A DNA stretch of 64,000 nucleotides from Xanthoparmelia taractica. Its lineage: Eukaryota > Ascomycota > Lecanoromycetes > Lecanorales > Parmeliaceae. Positions 24,818 to 38,636 of this stretch are shown here, piece by piece. The position numbers and the translations under genes were made by a program. The notes below the pieces were generated by a model. That model was not told the origin of the DNA, made no database searches, and saw nothing but the letters and a program-made list of their open reading frames with translations. The stretch covers positions 1-64,000 of the forward strand of contig MU853193.1 of assembly GCA_033085395.1 (NCBI GenBank), in the 5' to 3' direction. Each line of letters starts with the position of its first letter. Position 1 is the stretch's first letter.

Positions 24818-27800
24818 TAAATAATTAAAAGACGTTATATAAGAGTCTTATAAAAGACTTCGCATAGCGATCTAGCGATGCGAGTATTATTAGCACTAGC
24901 GCTAATAAGACGAAAGATACTAATATCTTCGTAATATAATAAATATTCGCTCGAGATAAATAGTAATATAGAGACGATAGAAATCGAACTTTCAGCGTCT
25001 TAATAGCATAATCTTATCGTCGCTAAGACTCGTCTCGCGTATTAAAATAGTAGTCTCGCTGCGAAAGAAGTGCCTTAAATAATAATTTCTTATATCGAGC
25101 GAAATTAATATTTAGCGAAGTTAATCGACGATTAGTTTTTTAATAAAAAAGTTTTTATTTAATTAAAAAAGAAAATTATTTAATAAAATCTTTTATCTAA
25201 AAAGATATTATAAGATCTTCACTATATAAGCGTTATTATTAATATCGCAATAATAAGTGTTATTTCTTAACGAAAGAAATTTATTTTAAATATTAAAAGT
25301 ATAAGTTTAAGATATTTCTTATATAGTCTTATCGAGCGACGAGTGAGGAATTATTACTCGAAGTCCCGATCTTTACGATCACGTATAATATATATAAACT
25401 CATCTATACGAAGAAATACGACGAATACGAGATAAAAAATTATATAAAACGTTACTCCGGCCTCGTCTTCTTAATTAATATAAGTAAATATTTATAATAA
25501 TAGATCTTTAATAATTAAACGACGTTCTTTCGTCTTAGTCTCGTCTTATAAATATTAAATATTAACGATTATTCTTTATAACTAAGAATTATAAAATATC
25601 GTAAGATTCTTATATTTTATATTAACGTAAGTTAATCTAATATCTATTAGATAGATCTTAATAATCTTAATCTTAACTTATCTTATATTAAGATATACGA
25701 TTTAGCTAGCGAGTAAGTTAATAATTATTAAAAAGAAAGAAGTACTTTTATTAATAACGTAATAAGCGCTATATAACTTAATAGATATAATATACGTTTT
25801 TCGCGTCTTTGCGACTAAATCTTATTAGAGAAGATAAGCTATCTCTCGTAATAGTACGATCTAATTATATTAGAAATCTAATAAATTTCGCCCTAACTCT
25901 GCGAAGCGATTAAGATATATCTTAGCTATAGATATACGTTAGCGATCTTTCGATATCGAAAGCGTAATAAATTATTTATTAATTTATTAATCTTAATTAA
26001 GATTTATATTAAGATTAAATAGATATCGTATTTAATTAATAGTATTATTATATCTCGTAGTAAGATTATAACTAATTCGCGAATAGAGAACTTTTTAAGA
26101 TTATAAATATATACGTTGTTATCGCAATATAGTATTAATTATAATTCTCGAAGTCTTTATAATTATAATTAAATAACGTAATATATAATCTTTATTTCTT
26201 TAAACTAAATATTTTTTTAATAATAACGTATAATTATCGAAATATTAAAAGCCCTCTAAATCGATTATAAGAGATCTAAATGCTTTAGAATATAATCTCT
26301 TATATTATAGGTCCCTAATATATCGATTTAAATATATTATATTAATTAATTAATAACGTAGCGAATTAATTTAAGATTATTTTAATCTTTTAGAAAGATC
26401 TTTTATTATCGTAGATCGATCTTTATATATAATATAATTTTAATAAGTGCGATTAATCTTCGAATAGCATTAAAAAGTCGTCTTAAGAATATTCTCTCTG
26501 GGATTATAATCTTAGCGATAAATAATAAAAAATCGATCGCTAACTCGAGCTCGTAATATAAGATTATCGCTCGATTTAAAAGATTCTTAATCGTATTTCT
26601 CGCTCGAGCGAGCTTATTAAGAGAAAGTCTAATCTATATTAAAATATTATCGAACTTAATCCCTAGAAAATCGACTATAATATTTATAATATTCTTAGTG
26701 TAATTAATTTTAAAGTCTAATTCTTTATATACGAGATCGAATTATTAATCGTATATAATCGTATCGTCGATTAATGTTAAGATAGCGAAGAAATCGTCTA
26801 GATAATAAAACATTATAGTTTAAAAAAAAACTATTATTAAGATTTAGTTAAGAGTCTTTACGAATAGATTAAATATAAATAATAATATACGTAGATCGAA
26901 AGATAGATATTATTTTATTTAATAGTTATCGTTATAGTAAAATTCTAATAATTATTAATTTAAAATTACGATCGATATATATTTAAAGGCGTTTTTTAAG
27001 TCTCTTTTAATAAACTAAATCTTAAAGTCTTATTATAGAAGTGCGATTACTACGTTATCGTATATAGCGTAATTTAGAGTCTCTTAATTCTAAAATATAT
27101 TATTATTAACTAAGATCTTATATAAAAATAAAAGATTATAAATACGTCTTTAATTATTATTATACTTCGAGATTAATTTTAGTAACGAGTAGATAAATTA
27201 TTATTTTATTTAAGGGTTAATCTCGATTAGACGATTATACTAAAGCTATTTTTAAAGATTCGCTATTAGTATATTAAGTATTACTAGAACTAATTAATAA
27301 TTGTAATTGCGATAACGTAAGATTTAATCTCGATATTCGATTTTTATTTTCTTTCGAAGAATAGTCGAAAGGATCTTTGCGAATATAAGATCTAAATAAT
27401 TCTTTAATTAACGATCTTAATCTTTTACTTATAGCGAATCTTAGCTAATTAAATTTAGATCTAATAAATCGTATAGCGCGTACGAGAATTCTTTTACTAT
27501 ATATAGTAGTAATATAGATATCTACGAGTGCGTTAAGAGTTATTTAAACTTCGAAATTCGATTATTAAGCGAGATAAGATTAATGCTTAAGATCTCAATT
27601 TTAATCTTATAACACGTATTTACTAAATAATTTAGCTAATAATTAAGATAGATATAAATATATTAATAATGCTTGCGTAAGTATTATTCTTTATTAAAAT
27701 TTCGATATATAGCGAAGAATTTAAAAGTAAGATCTAAGTTTTGTTTAATATCGGTGAGAGCGATTATTTTACGCAATAGAAGATCGCTATAACGTCTATT

Positions 27801-28693
27801 CTCGATAATTTAGACTATAGAATCGTTCTAGCCATTTAAGATATATACGTTTATAAACGTATAATAATATTCTCGAATAAAATTAAATTTATATAAGGCT
27901 AATAACTTAGTTAGACGAAAACGATAATCTAATAGTATCTTTTATAGGCGGATAATTACTATAGAGTATATATAGTAACATATGACCTGGCTATACACCT
28001 CGAAATATTATAGCAGAGATATTATCTTATTTGCTTTCTAAGTATCGTCTATATCAACGCGATTAACGTATTCTTAATTTAGCTTAGTAAGGTTTTCGAA
28101 TTTAAATATCTCAAAGAAGATTTACTTAAAATACTTAATATTAATAATGTAATAGCGTTTATAAAGATTAAGAAAGAGACGCGTATCTTTAATATATATA
28201 AAAGAGACTCTAAAATTATTATTCTTCTCTAAATTACTACTAAACTCGAACGAATAATATCGATAATAGCGATAACGGCGACGAAAGCGTGACTTATATA
28301 TTCGATACTACTTATAACGATTATATTTATACTTAATAAGACGTTCTTTTAATTCTAAGACTTAATCGCGATAATTAAAAATCTTAATATTAATTTTCTT
28401 AATTACGCTTAGGCTGAGAGTTTCTAAAAAGAGTATCTTCGATATTATAGGCTTACTTCTACGGAATCGAGCGGAGCGAGAGGGGAAAGAGAGTGTAATA
28501 ACCTTTACGAGCGCCTTAGGTCTATTAAAGATCTTTTTAAATACCTTAAAGCGTCTAATAGCGATAATTATAACGTAAGAAAAATAAATAATTAAGAAGA
28601 TTAAAATAGATATAGATGTGAATAAGATAAGAAGAATATATGTTAATTTAATATATGTTAATTTAATAATTTAGAATTAGTTGAATAAAGATT

Positions 28694-28863
28694 ACAAAAG
28701 AATACGATTGCTCTAAGTAAGAAGAATTCGAATAAAGAGTCAACTAATAATATAAGACCTATACATATAGTGCTCTCGAAGACACGTGTTCCCCGCATAT
28801 ACGTATGCATCTGGAATAGGGACTGGATTATAAGACACACTAACTCATAGTCTTACTATTCAA
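28694..28863 (-). repeat. A1 split direct repeat (5' end)
   Basis: About 170 bp matching A2. It lies at the 5' end of the element on the minus strand. The match ends at CTTACTATTC plus a few bases. Confidence 0.85.
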
Positions 28864-29740
28864 CTAAACTATGTAAAGAATAATTTATACGAAATAAGTG
28901 ATCTATTATCTCGCATCTGCGTAAAAGCAATATCGCGAGTATTCTTATATGTAGAAGATATGAAAATCGATTCTATATTTCGAATACTTTATTGATTAAA
29001 GCGTTTATCTAATAAAGAAGATGTTATTATAAGATATATTAGAACATTAATCTTAAATCGATTCGATATCGTAGGTATCTCTAAACAAAGCAAGCTTAAT
29101 GCTTAACATATAATCGCTACTTTAAATCGAGCTCTTTTAGAGATCTTATTTACGTTAATAATTAATATAGTACCTTATTTATTCGATATTATATTCAGTC
29201 TTTAATTCGTAATAAGTTATCTTTACCTCTATTATAATCATAGTAAATTAAGATCTAATTATTCTCGCTATAAAGTTATTGATTTATTTAAACACGAAGT
29301 TCTAATTAAGTGCTAGACTTTATTAAGCACTTTCGTACGTTCTGCTTATTTACTTAACGAAATATAACTTTATTAATATCCTTAGATAATAATAGACGTA
29401 TTAGTCGAAATATTATAAAGTATCTAATCTAATAATATTAATAAAAGTAATTAATTAATGCTTGCTCTAAGAAAGCCTTCAATCTATTACTACGCTTCGA
29501 TATTTAACTTCGATAATAACGTTAATTAATTTAAAATAAAACACCGATTTAAATCTCACTTACACTTTATTATCTTTAATCTTAAGATAATTAAATTCTT
29601 TTAATATTAATTCGGCGTTACTTAACGCGTTAGAAAATAATAATTCTTATTACTTCTTTCGCAATTCTCTTTTAGATAATATCTAGACTTATTAAAACTT
29701 CTTAGCTTATATTATTAATACTTAGTTTACTTACGTTAAT
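28864..29740. other. RIP-degraded DNA, no gene recognised
   Basis: AT-rich degraded stretch between the Ngaro-like element and SNF2 repeat copy B. No signature was seen. Confidence 0.5.
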
Positions 29741-29749
29741 TAACTTATT

Positions 29750-32700
29750 AGATCACTTAATAGAATAATATATTAGCTTATTTAAGGCTCACATATGTAT
29801 CTTAATCTTTATTTTATCGAATCGTATTACTTAAGAACTTCGACTTAAACTTTAATTCTCTAGCCTCTTAAAGACTTCGAAATCAACTTTATTCTACGAC
29901 GCCTTAGTGTATATAATCTATTATATAAGCTAACGATCTCCTAGATTACGAAGATTCGAATAGACGAAGAACTTCGATTATCTTATATACGCTTTTAGAT
30001 TTTATAATAATATCTTTTAAATCGTCAAATAATCTCTAAAATTAGTTTTAAATCGCTTACTTATCTAACTCGCGATATGACTGAATTCTTCGATATCGTG
30101 AATAATCTAGATCTATAGAACGCGATGAAACACTATCGAAATCGTGATATAAGCTTATTAATAATTACATTAATAAATTAAGATAACTTAAGTGAGCTAT
30201 TTTCTTCCCTCTCTCCTAAGTAGAGCTAATCAAGAAATAGAAAAATTCACCGTATACGAATATAATGCGAAGCCTTAATCTAAAACTATCGATATTATTA
30301 ATAATCTTTCTCTAAGCATCGCTACTCTTACTACGCTCGAAAACGTAAATATAGTATTTCTATCTTTAATCGATAGAAAACCTCAAATAAACCTCGATTA
30401 ATATCTATCTCTCACACCGTCATAGACTTTCTTTTAAATTAACTATTCTATCTAACTAATTTAAAACACACTAACTTAAGCACTAATATAACAAAAGAGA
30501 AAGAAGAAGATTCATAAGTAGTATCTATGAGAAAGAGAAGAAAGAGTTATAATAATCTCGATATAATTATTTTAATATTCGACGATTCTACGAGTAATTA
30601 CCTATTATCGTTAATTAGCGAAATAGAGAATTAACTAAAAGTAGTCGATAAGACGATATTATCTAATGAAATAATCTTCGAATCTAAAATAAAAGAGCCG
30701 CACCCAGATATAGATAAAAGATTAATTCGCCTTTTCTCTAATAGTATAAGAATATTTAATCTACTTTCTAGAATTATCAAAGTAATTAATAATTAACTAT
30801 ATAAATACGTTTACGACGATAATTAACGTGAAGCGATCGTTTTTTTAAAGATCCCGAATTCTAATAAATCTACGAGTAAATTAAAGATCTTGATTTCAGA
30901 AATAAAAAAAGCGATTTATTATTAATAATAACTATTTATATATATCGTTATAAAGTTTAATTATGAAATAGATAATCGATTTAGCTATTTAATAGAAGAC
31001 GAGATAAGTCTTAGGAAAATAAGACTTATTAACTTAAGAAATAGTAACCTCGACTTATTATTTTCGTGCCTAGATATTCGAAGATATTACAGTCGCGGTT
31101 TTTCGGTTTTAACTCTGGAAATAATTATAGCTTATTAAGCTTAATCGAAAGAATAACCTAAATCGCTCACGCTATTACTCGAAAAATATATCTCTTAAGT
31201 TTAGATACCCTAGCAGCGATTAATTCTACACTTACCCTTATAAACCCGGTTCGAAATATCATAACATAAACGTAATCGACGAATTAATTATTTTCTTCGT
31301 GCTTTCAACGAACATCGCTTTATAGTTTAAGCACTTAAAAAATCTCGTTAACTTCGATAAGCTTAGCTTAAAGCTTGCGATTATATACAATATTACTTTA
31401 GAGTCTATATACGAACTAACTAACGCTAGAATTAATACGATTAAGATCGTCTAATATCAACGTAACGATCCTTAGAAAAGCAAGACCGCTATTACTTCGA
31501 TATAATATAATTACCCGATTTCTTAAAGCACTCGTATCTAAATACTAATTATCTAATAAAGTTAAAATAATGTCAACGAATTTAAGAAAATATATAAATA
31601 CTCGATTACTAAAAACAAGTAGAAGTAAAATCTCTTTTAAAAAATTGATTAATTTTATTACGAATTTGTAATTATTAACGAGAGTCACACGATTAAAAAT
31701 ATAAATAGAGGGCCTTAAGAAATACTCGCTAGCATAAAGATAGTTCGACTATATCTACGCTTCTAACTCGTTATAATATCTAGAACGATAATTATTATCG
31801 AGTTTACAGACATTATCGCGTTAATAAATATAATAAGCAGCTCTTTATGAGACGAATCGGATTATAGATATTATAAATTTCGTTCGTAGAACATTATAGT
31901 TATAATTAAAGTTATTTAAAAATATAGAGATAATAAATTCGACATTAATCTTTAAAAGTAAGTTATAAGAATTATTTAAGTATTTAGTCGATTACCTCTC
32001 AACTTCTTAATTCGTCGATATAATAATAGTCGATAATACGAATAATTACTAGTGGAACTAAAGAAACTATATCACTATGTTTTATATAGTAAATTCTCTA
32101 CTTTATATTAAGTCGCGTATTTTACTATCGTATAAAATTAATAAAAAACGTTCCTCGTAGAGCTTAAAGAAAAATAGAATTAATAAGATAAATAAAAATA
32201 TATATCTAATTATATTAGAGATTATTCTTAACGGCCGACGATATTAAACTTTAACTCGATATTTAATATCGCACGACTTCTACGTCTCTATAGTAATTTA
32301 CTATATCTAGTCGAAGTATTATATAAATACTCGCATAGATAAACGAATATAACGACTAAATTCATATTTACGAATTCTCGAAACGAACAGATAAAAAAAG
32401 AATATACTCTAAATATTAAGTATTCTCGTCTCGTAATTATATTCTCTAAGCTTAATTCAATAGCGAAGCTTCTATAGAAATATATCGACGTCAATATTCT
32501 TATTATATCTAGCTTTATCGAAGTAACACTCGTAGTTAAACGAGTAAATACTCTCAAAAATTAAGTTATTTTAATTTATATATCTTTTATAAGATCTCTT
32601 TCACTCACTCGATAGCACGTTTCCTCTTTTAATTATAAAAAGATAACTCTAATTCTTATTTTATAGTATATTTAAAAATATTTAACTCTTTAAAGATATT

Positions 32701-33090
32701 TAAGAATAATATACGATAACGTTAAGAATCGTAAAAAGATAGTAGAAGCCTTTATAAGAGAAGTAAACCTTAATATAAATATATCGCTAATAGACGATAA
32801 GCTAGATTATCTAATCGAGACTATTGACGTTATAGATACGAGCTATAATCTAACGCGTATAATCGTCGTAATTCTCTACGAGTTAATTTATTATTTAAAT
32901 TAGTATAAATAAGTATCGAAAAGAGTATATCGACTCGAATAAATATAAGAGATTTTCTATTATATGCTATATTCGAACACTCAAATCGAAGCTTATATCG
33001 ATAAAAAATGAAAGTCTAGATTCGATTTTAAGATAGAAGTATTTTAGACTATAAATAATGCGACGAAAGAAGTCTTAATAATTAGCGATA
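29750..33090 (+). pseudogene. Decayed SNF2-family helicase, copy B
   Basis: Second copy of the helicase relic at 18.9-22.3 kb. It preserves motif II better: about 31,672-31,701 reads INESHTIKN, a mutated DE-x-H box with the following IKN of SNF2 proteins, then LRFQLVI and IIALINIIS. Motif VI survives as RVYRLE near 32,922-32,940, and SNTQIEAYIDKK follows near 33,000. The two copies align over about 3.3 kb with transitions dominating. Neither has an intact frame. A minus-strand frame at 32,288-32,557 is a shadow of this region. Confidence 0.65.
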
Positions 33091-35100
33091 ATATGAAAGT
33101 CGTCGATAGAGAGAAAGGAGATAACGCCCCTACATGATATGATATCTATAGACTCAGATAATAGATTGTTAATAATAATAATAGCGTTATTAGTATATTT
33201 CTTATCTATTATCTAGTTAATAATTAACGTGACACTCTTATTACTATTCTAAGTCCTTAATAAGATCTTCTTCTAAAGTTAAATTACGAAGACTTTATAA
33301 AGAGTTTATTAATCGTTAATTATATGTTATAAAGATCTTTAGAGACTTTATTATATTCTTAAATAAATAACGCTAAAATAAAATAATTATCGAGTACTTA
33401 TAATTAGAATACTACTTAAAAAATCTTTATAAACTACGCTAAATATTCTTATACTCTTAATTCTATATTATAGACTTGCGATTCTATATTTATTATACCC
33501 TATCTATACTTAATCAAACTCTAGACTTCTTTCACTCGATTTTATTGAATACTTTACTTTACTTTACGTCTATTAGAATTCTTCGTCTACTAGCGTTCTT
33601 TTATCTATCTTAACTATTATATCTTTAATTAATTCTTTTATTTTACTTAATTACAATATCTTTATTTAATTATCTTTCACCCTATCTAATTATTATATCT
33701 TTATTTTATTATCTTATTAATTTATTTTACAATCTTCTATTAAAGAAATAATAACTAGTATATCGCAATTTACTACGAATTAAGACTTAAGCATATTAGT
33801 CTACTAAGATCTCAACTAAATAATTCCACTTACTTCCCTAGCGTAAGTTCTTAATATTACTATATCGCTAATTATTCAGCTCGAACACTAATATATTTAA
33901 ATAATATTATATCTTGTAATTAATATAAACCTCGAAATGAAGATCGATTAGATTTTACTCGTTATCTTAATAATATAAATTATAAAATTCGAAAGAGCAA
34001 TCAAAAGAGAGATTAATATAAGTTCTTAGAGTAGCTTCTTTTAGAAGTAATGAATATAGCTTCAACGAAAGTTTACGAAAATTATAAACGACTCTTAACT
34101 TATACTTCTTCTATTATAATTTCTTAAAAACTCCGCTTTCAAATATTTTTAGTTTAAAGAAATTTATATAATTATTCGTAATATATATCTCACTCTTTTA
34201 GGCGAGATAAATATTAGAACTTATAAGCTTATAATCTAAATAAGTTTAGAATATTAACTTAAAGTTTTTGAAGATATTATAAAAAAGGTGAAGACGCTCT
34301 ATTATATTATAGCAACGAGAAAAAGATAAATCATTTTTAGGTAATACGTAGACACGTCGCTATTCGACGAAGTGAAGCGAATCTATAAGAAATTCTTTAA
34401 ATCGTCGATAACTTAATATCGTAAAATAGCGACGTAATTACTTCGTTAAAAGATTACGTATTCTTAAATACTTAATTAAACGACGTACGATAAGGCTATT
34501 AATAAAGCACTCGTTATTATTTAAATTAAACGCTATAATCGTCGAGCACGTATCTACGTGAAAATATAAGAAGCGAAAATAGAAAATTATAGTATCGATC
34601 GAGTACGTAGAGATAAGATTACTTAAGTTATAAACGCTTAACTTAATCTCGATAAATTTTCTAGAGAGATTAAAGTTATAAGTGTAAATATAAGTTTAGG
34701 CATAGAAGCTAGTCTAATAATAAAGTAGATAATTAAAGAATACTATTAATATACGATATATCGCTTTGTGAATATTATATATATAGATATTTAGATTGAG
34801 ATATTCGATAACTATTGGGCGAAAATTAGAGAATAGCTCTTAAGATCTCTTAATATCATCGACGTTAGATATAAGTATTTAATATTATATTATTAAAATT
34901 TAATTAATATTTTATAGTATATAAACGTCTTAAGAATATAACGGCTCTTAGATATAAAAGAGAGTATCGCACTTATATTAAAGTTGAGACGTAGTCTAAT
35001 AGGCTCGCCGATATCGAGTAATTTAGCTATTAACTTACGTATCGTTTATAAAGCATTATTCTTAACTTAGATAAGATTATATGCGATAAGAAGATATAAT
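33091..35100 (+). repeat. Downstream part of the SNF2 repeat unit, copy B
   Basis: 33,940-35,090 matches 22,930-24,085. The first 800 bp differ from copy A by indels. The plus strand looks once-coding, with the block FSYINNLNYQIRKSNQKRD after allowing one stop, but I do not recognise the family. Confidence 0.5.
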
Positions 35101-38100
35101 ATTAGATAATTACGAGATCGTATATACTAGAAGAATCGAAAGAGGAAAGTTAAATATCTAAGATTCGCTACGAAGCATAATTAAAGCATTTACTATAATA
35201 TAAAAATTAAGAACGTAATTATAACTAAATCTTTCTTTAATGATATTAGTCGATTAATAGAAACGAAGATTACTATTATAATATAAATCGTGATATTTAC
35301 TAAGAGATATACAATCTTAGTAAGTCTTTTTTATTATTCTTTAAATATTTTATATAGTAATAAGAATTTATAGATAAAATTCTCTCGAATGGAAGGCACT
35401 CGCATTATAGTTGAAAGTACTTATTAATATCTATAAAAAGCACGAACTAAAAGTTATAATAATAAAAGATTATATTAAGCAAATAATAGATCGAGCTATA
35501 GCGATTAATAGTAAGCTTAATTTTAATATATTCTTAATTAACGAAATCCCTAATTTAAATTCTTATTATTTTAAATATAGTTAATATTAATTTATAAAAC
35601 TCTTAAAAGAAATGAATAACTGCTATCTGCTTAAGATCTTATAGAATTGCACTTCTAGTCGATATCGCGTTGAGATCTAATTTATTATTATATAAGAATA
35701 TTATTCTTCTTATAACCTAACTCGAACTACAATATTCGTAATAAAATTAGGCACTTATTATTATAAGATATAATTTTATTCTCAACGTCTATTAACGATC
35801 TATTAATTATAATTCCTAGGTATTTATTCTACGAGAGTATTCCTCTTAGTTTCAACCTTATAGCGTTAAATTAATAGTCTTTTATAATTATAATCTAACA
35901 TAACGATTAGATAAAATTATTTCTAAAATATAATAACTCTATATATATATTAATATATAGAGATTAGATGAAGTCACTCTAAAATTATTACTACGTTTAT
36001 TAAATTACTTAAACGCAATTATACTTAAATTCGATACGTATTGTATTTTGAATATTATCTAAGCGCTAATAGTCTTCTAATTAAATAGAAAGAACAATTC
36101 TATCTAGATTCTTATAATACTCTATATTATTATATCTAGCTAATCTATTTCGACTTTAAGTCAAGACGTTATACACGAAAGTTATCGATAAAACTTCGTT
36201 ATCTTATATTTAATTAATTATTAATTTCTTTTATAAAAAGATATAATCTAATTAAATCGATAAGGCGAGTAAGAATTTTAAGTTTAATTATAATAATGTA
36301 AACGAGATTAAATTTAAGTTAAAAGAATATTAATTAGAAGTAATAATAAGCGTAAAGAAGAATTTTCTTTAAGATCGATTTTTTACTTAGATTTAACGAT
36401 AGAAGCTAATCGATTCTTAGAATATAGTCTAACTCTAAAGTATCAAAGGCGATTATTCTTAAATTCGCTATATCTCGTAATATAAATATTATATAAGTGC
36501 TAATAATCTTTTTTTCTAATAAGAAGAACAACTCTATCTAAATTTCTATATAACTCTATACTATTATATTTAATTAGTCTTACGATAGAAAATTAAATAA
36601 AAATTAAATTATAAGAATGCTTACGATTGCTATACGTTCTTCTACGTAAAATACCTTAAGAATAATAATAAAAGATAAGGGTCTAGGTCTAGTCGAAGTA
36701 CTTTTAGAAATATTTGAAAATCTAATATATTCTCTTTCTTTAGATCTTTCATCTAATTTTAAATTATTAAACTTATTATTTATTTAAAGTTCGCGTTTAA
36801 AATTAAAATTAACGCTAGTATAATTATAGTATTAAAACGCGTGCTTAATAACTCGAGTGTTACGTATTTTAATAAAGCTAAGACTTAGTTATTATAGTCG
36901 AAGAGTAACGCTTCGTAAAATATGAAAGACTTTAAGTTCGTGAGAGCTACTATTATTTTATCTTAAGCAATGCTACGAATTAACGTCGCGATTAAGATAT
37001 TTACAACTCGACTTAAGAAATAATATAATGCTTTAATTATCTCTTTTAAGCTATATAAACTATAAAATAAGAAAGCGAAATTTTATCTTACTTTCGATTC
37101 TTTAATTATAGAGTTAAAACGATTAGACGATAAGTTAAATATAAAGATAAATAAATCTTTCGTGAACGTAGAGCTTCGTTCGACTCTTAATAAATGTAAG
37201 CTTAATAGCGTTAATATATTAATAATAATTCTATTATTCAAAGACTCTTGACTTTATAATAGAATTAAGTACTTCGGCGATATTATATATAATATATTCG
37301 TCTAGCTTACTCTTCTATTTTTTAATAGATCTTCTTTAACTTTTAAATATAGACGTTTAAACGATTTATTATCTTATAAATAAATTTAATAAAGAAGATT
37401 TAATAATCTTTATTAATATTATTCTAAAAATAAACTTAAAGAGCGAAGATACGAATTATATACTATTATTAGACAATCTGAGATTTCTTAAATAAGATAG
37501 AACAATACTTATGAATATTAATATTATATATTCTTAAGATAATACGAAGAGAATACCTAGCATTACTAAAGTTATCGCTAGCATCGACGCCTAGTTTAAT
37601 TAATTCCCGAAAAGTATCCGCTATTAATAGAGTCGAAAAGAGATAATTATAAATTTTGATATTATAATAAAAGAGAGATTAAAGCTATAAATCTTAAAGA
37701 ATATCGATTAAAAGCTAGAGAGTATTATTATATATTATAACGATAAGTAGTTAAGAGTAAACACCTTAGCTTTTATATTAATAAAAGATATAAATTATAG
37801 ACGTATTCGAAGAGCACTATAAGATTATATCGCGCGAGAAAGTATTTATAATTAGAAAAATATACGTTAAGATCTTTAAGAATATAGTTTAGTCGAAGAT
37901 TACTATTATTATTACTAATAAGAATTATTATAATCGCTTTAAGTTAAGATCACGTAAACGTCTAATACTTACGCTTTAAAGTATTATTAGAAGTCTCGAC
38001 CTTATAAACCTACGCTTTATAAATTCTTTAACGTTCGTGTTAATACGCTTTGCTTATAGTCTAGGAATATTATTAATATTAGATATTACGAATATAGAAA

Positions 38101-38484
38101 GGCTAGATAAGAACGATATAAAGATTCTATATCTACGTCTTAAAGTATTACTAAAAATCTCGATCTCTTTATCGCTACTCTCGACTTTAAATTTACGCTC
38201 TATTTATTTATTAGCGTTTATCTCAACACGCTTTACACGTAATTCTTTATAATTAGAATTAAATTATATAATCTTCGTTATATTAGCTAAAGTCGAGAAA
38301 TATATTTTTATCGACTTTCTTAAGCTTCGCGAATATAGCATTAATAAAAGTCTATTTAATTTATTTATTACTTCTTCTTATTTATTAAATAAATCGTTAT
38401 AATTTTCAATTCACTCGAATAGTTAATTATTAAATTTCGATTATCTCTATTATTATATCTTAGAGAATATAAGATAAAGAACGC
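35101..38484. other. RIP-degraded DNA with a diverged internal direct repeat
   Basis: No protein family was recognised. About 35,995-36,150 and 36,437-36,590 resemble each other in the same orientation (shared TCTATCTA and ATTATAT blocks, offset near 430). They could be diverged tandem copies of an element end. Confidence 0.45.
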
Positions 38485-38489
38485 TAAAC

Positions 38490-38631
38490 TGTCACGAACG
38501 AATGGACGTGTAGTGGGATTGACTGCTTCCATTGACTGAATATGCTACGAAGGCTCTGAAAACTCTTCTCCGGAGCAACATTGATCCACACCGAGCTTGG
38601 CATGCGGAGAACAGATGCCAAAACCGTGACA
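38490..38631. mobile_element. Unmutated 142-bp solo-LTR-like insertion
   Basis: A GC-normal island in AT-rich surroundings. It begins TGTCACG and ends CGTGACA, a 7-bp terminal inverted repeat, and is flanked on both sides by TAAAC (38,485-38,489 and 38,632-38,636). The TGTCA...TGACA ends, five-base duplication and 142-bp length match the LTR style of the other elements here, but the inner sequence differs. A solo LTR left by recombination is the likeliest reading; a small MITE is the alternative. It shows no RIP. Confidence 0.8.
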
Positions 38632-38636
38632 TAAAC

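Larger units (their letters stand above)
24274..28863 (-). mobile_element. Ngaro-like tyrosine-recombinase retrotransposon
   Basis: A minus-strand element of about 4.6 kb. The reverse transcriptase shows LRILLFIFNLFVKTLN (from the FGLR-S-P-x-x-FN pattern) and, at 26,793-26,804, YLDD inside FYYLDDFFAILTLIDD. It continues to VDFLGIKFDNIL and RLSLNKLARARNTIKN, the pattern of DIRS/Ngaro-group enzymes. Downstream, FLRIDEFIYI near 25,400 fits box I of a tyrosine recombinase, followed by LTRRSIRLY. Around 24,970-25,080 the box II and Tyr region reads LSDDKIMLLRR-KFDFYRLYI. The ends form split direct repeats: A1 (28,694-28,863) at the 5' end, and B1 (24,671-24,817), A2 (24,488-24,657) and B2 (24,274-24,420) at the 3' end. 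That arrangement is the hallmark of Ngaro/PAT elements, which use a recombinase instead of an integrase and leave no target duplication. The gag region (27.1-28.6 kb) is illegible. It is dead through many stops. Confidence 0.8.

Noticed and set aside
32288..32557. 89-residue minus-strand frame
   Set aside because: Lies opposite the SNF2 helicase relic; the plus strand gives the family match.
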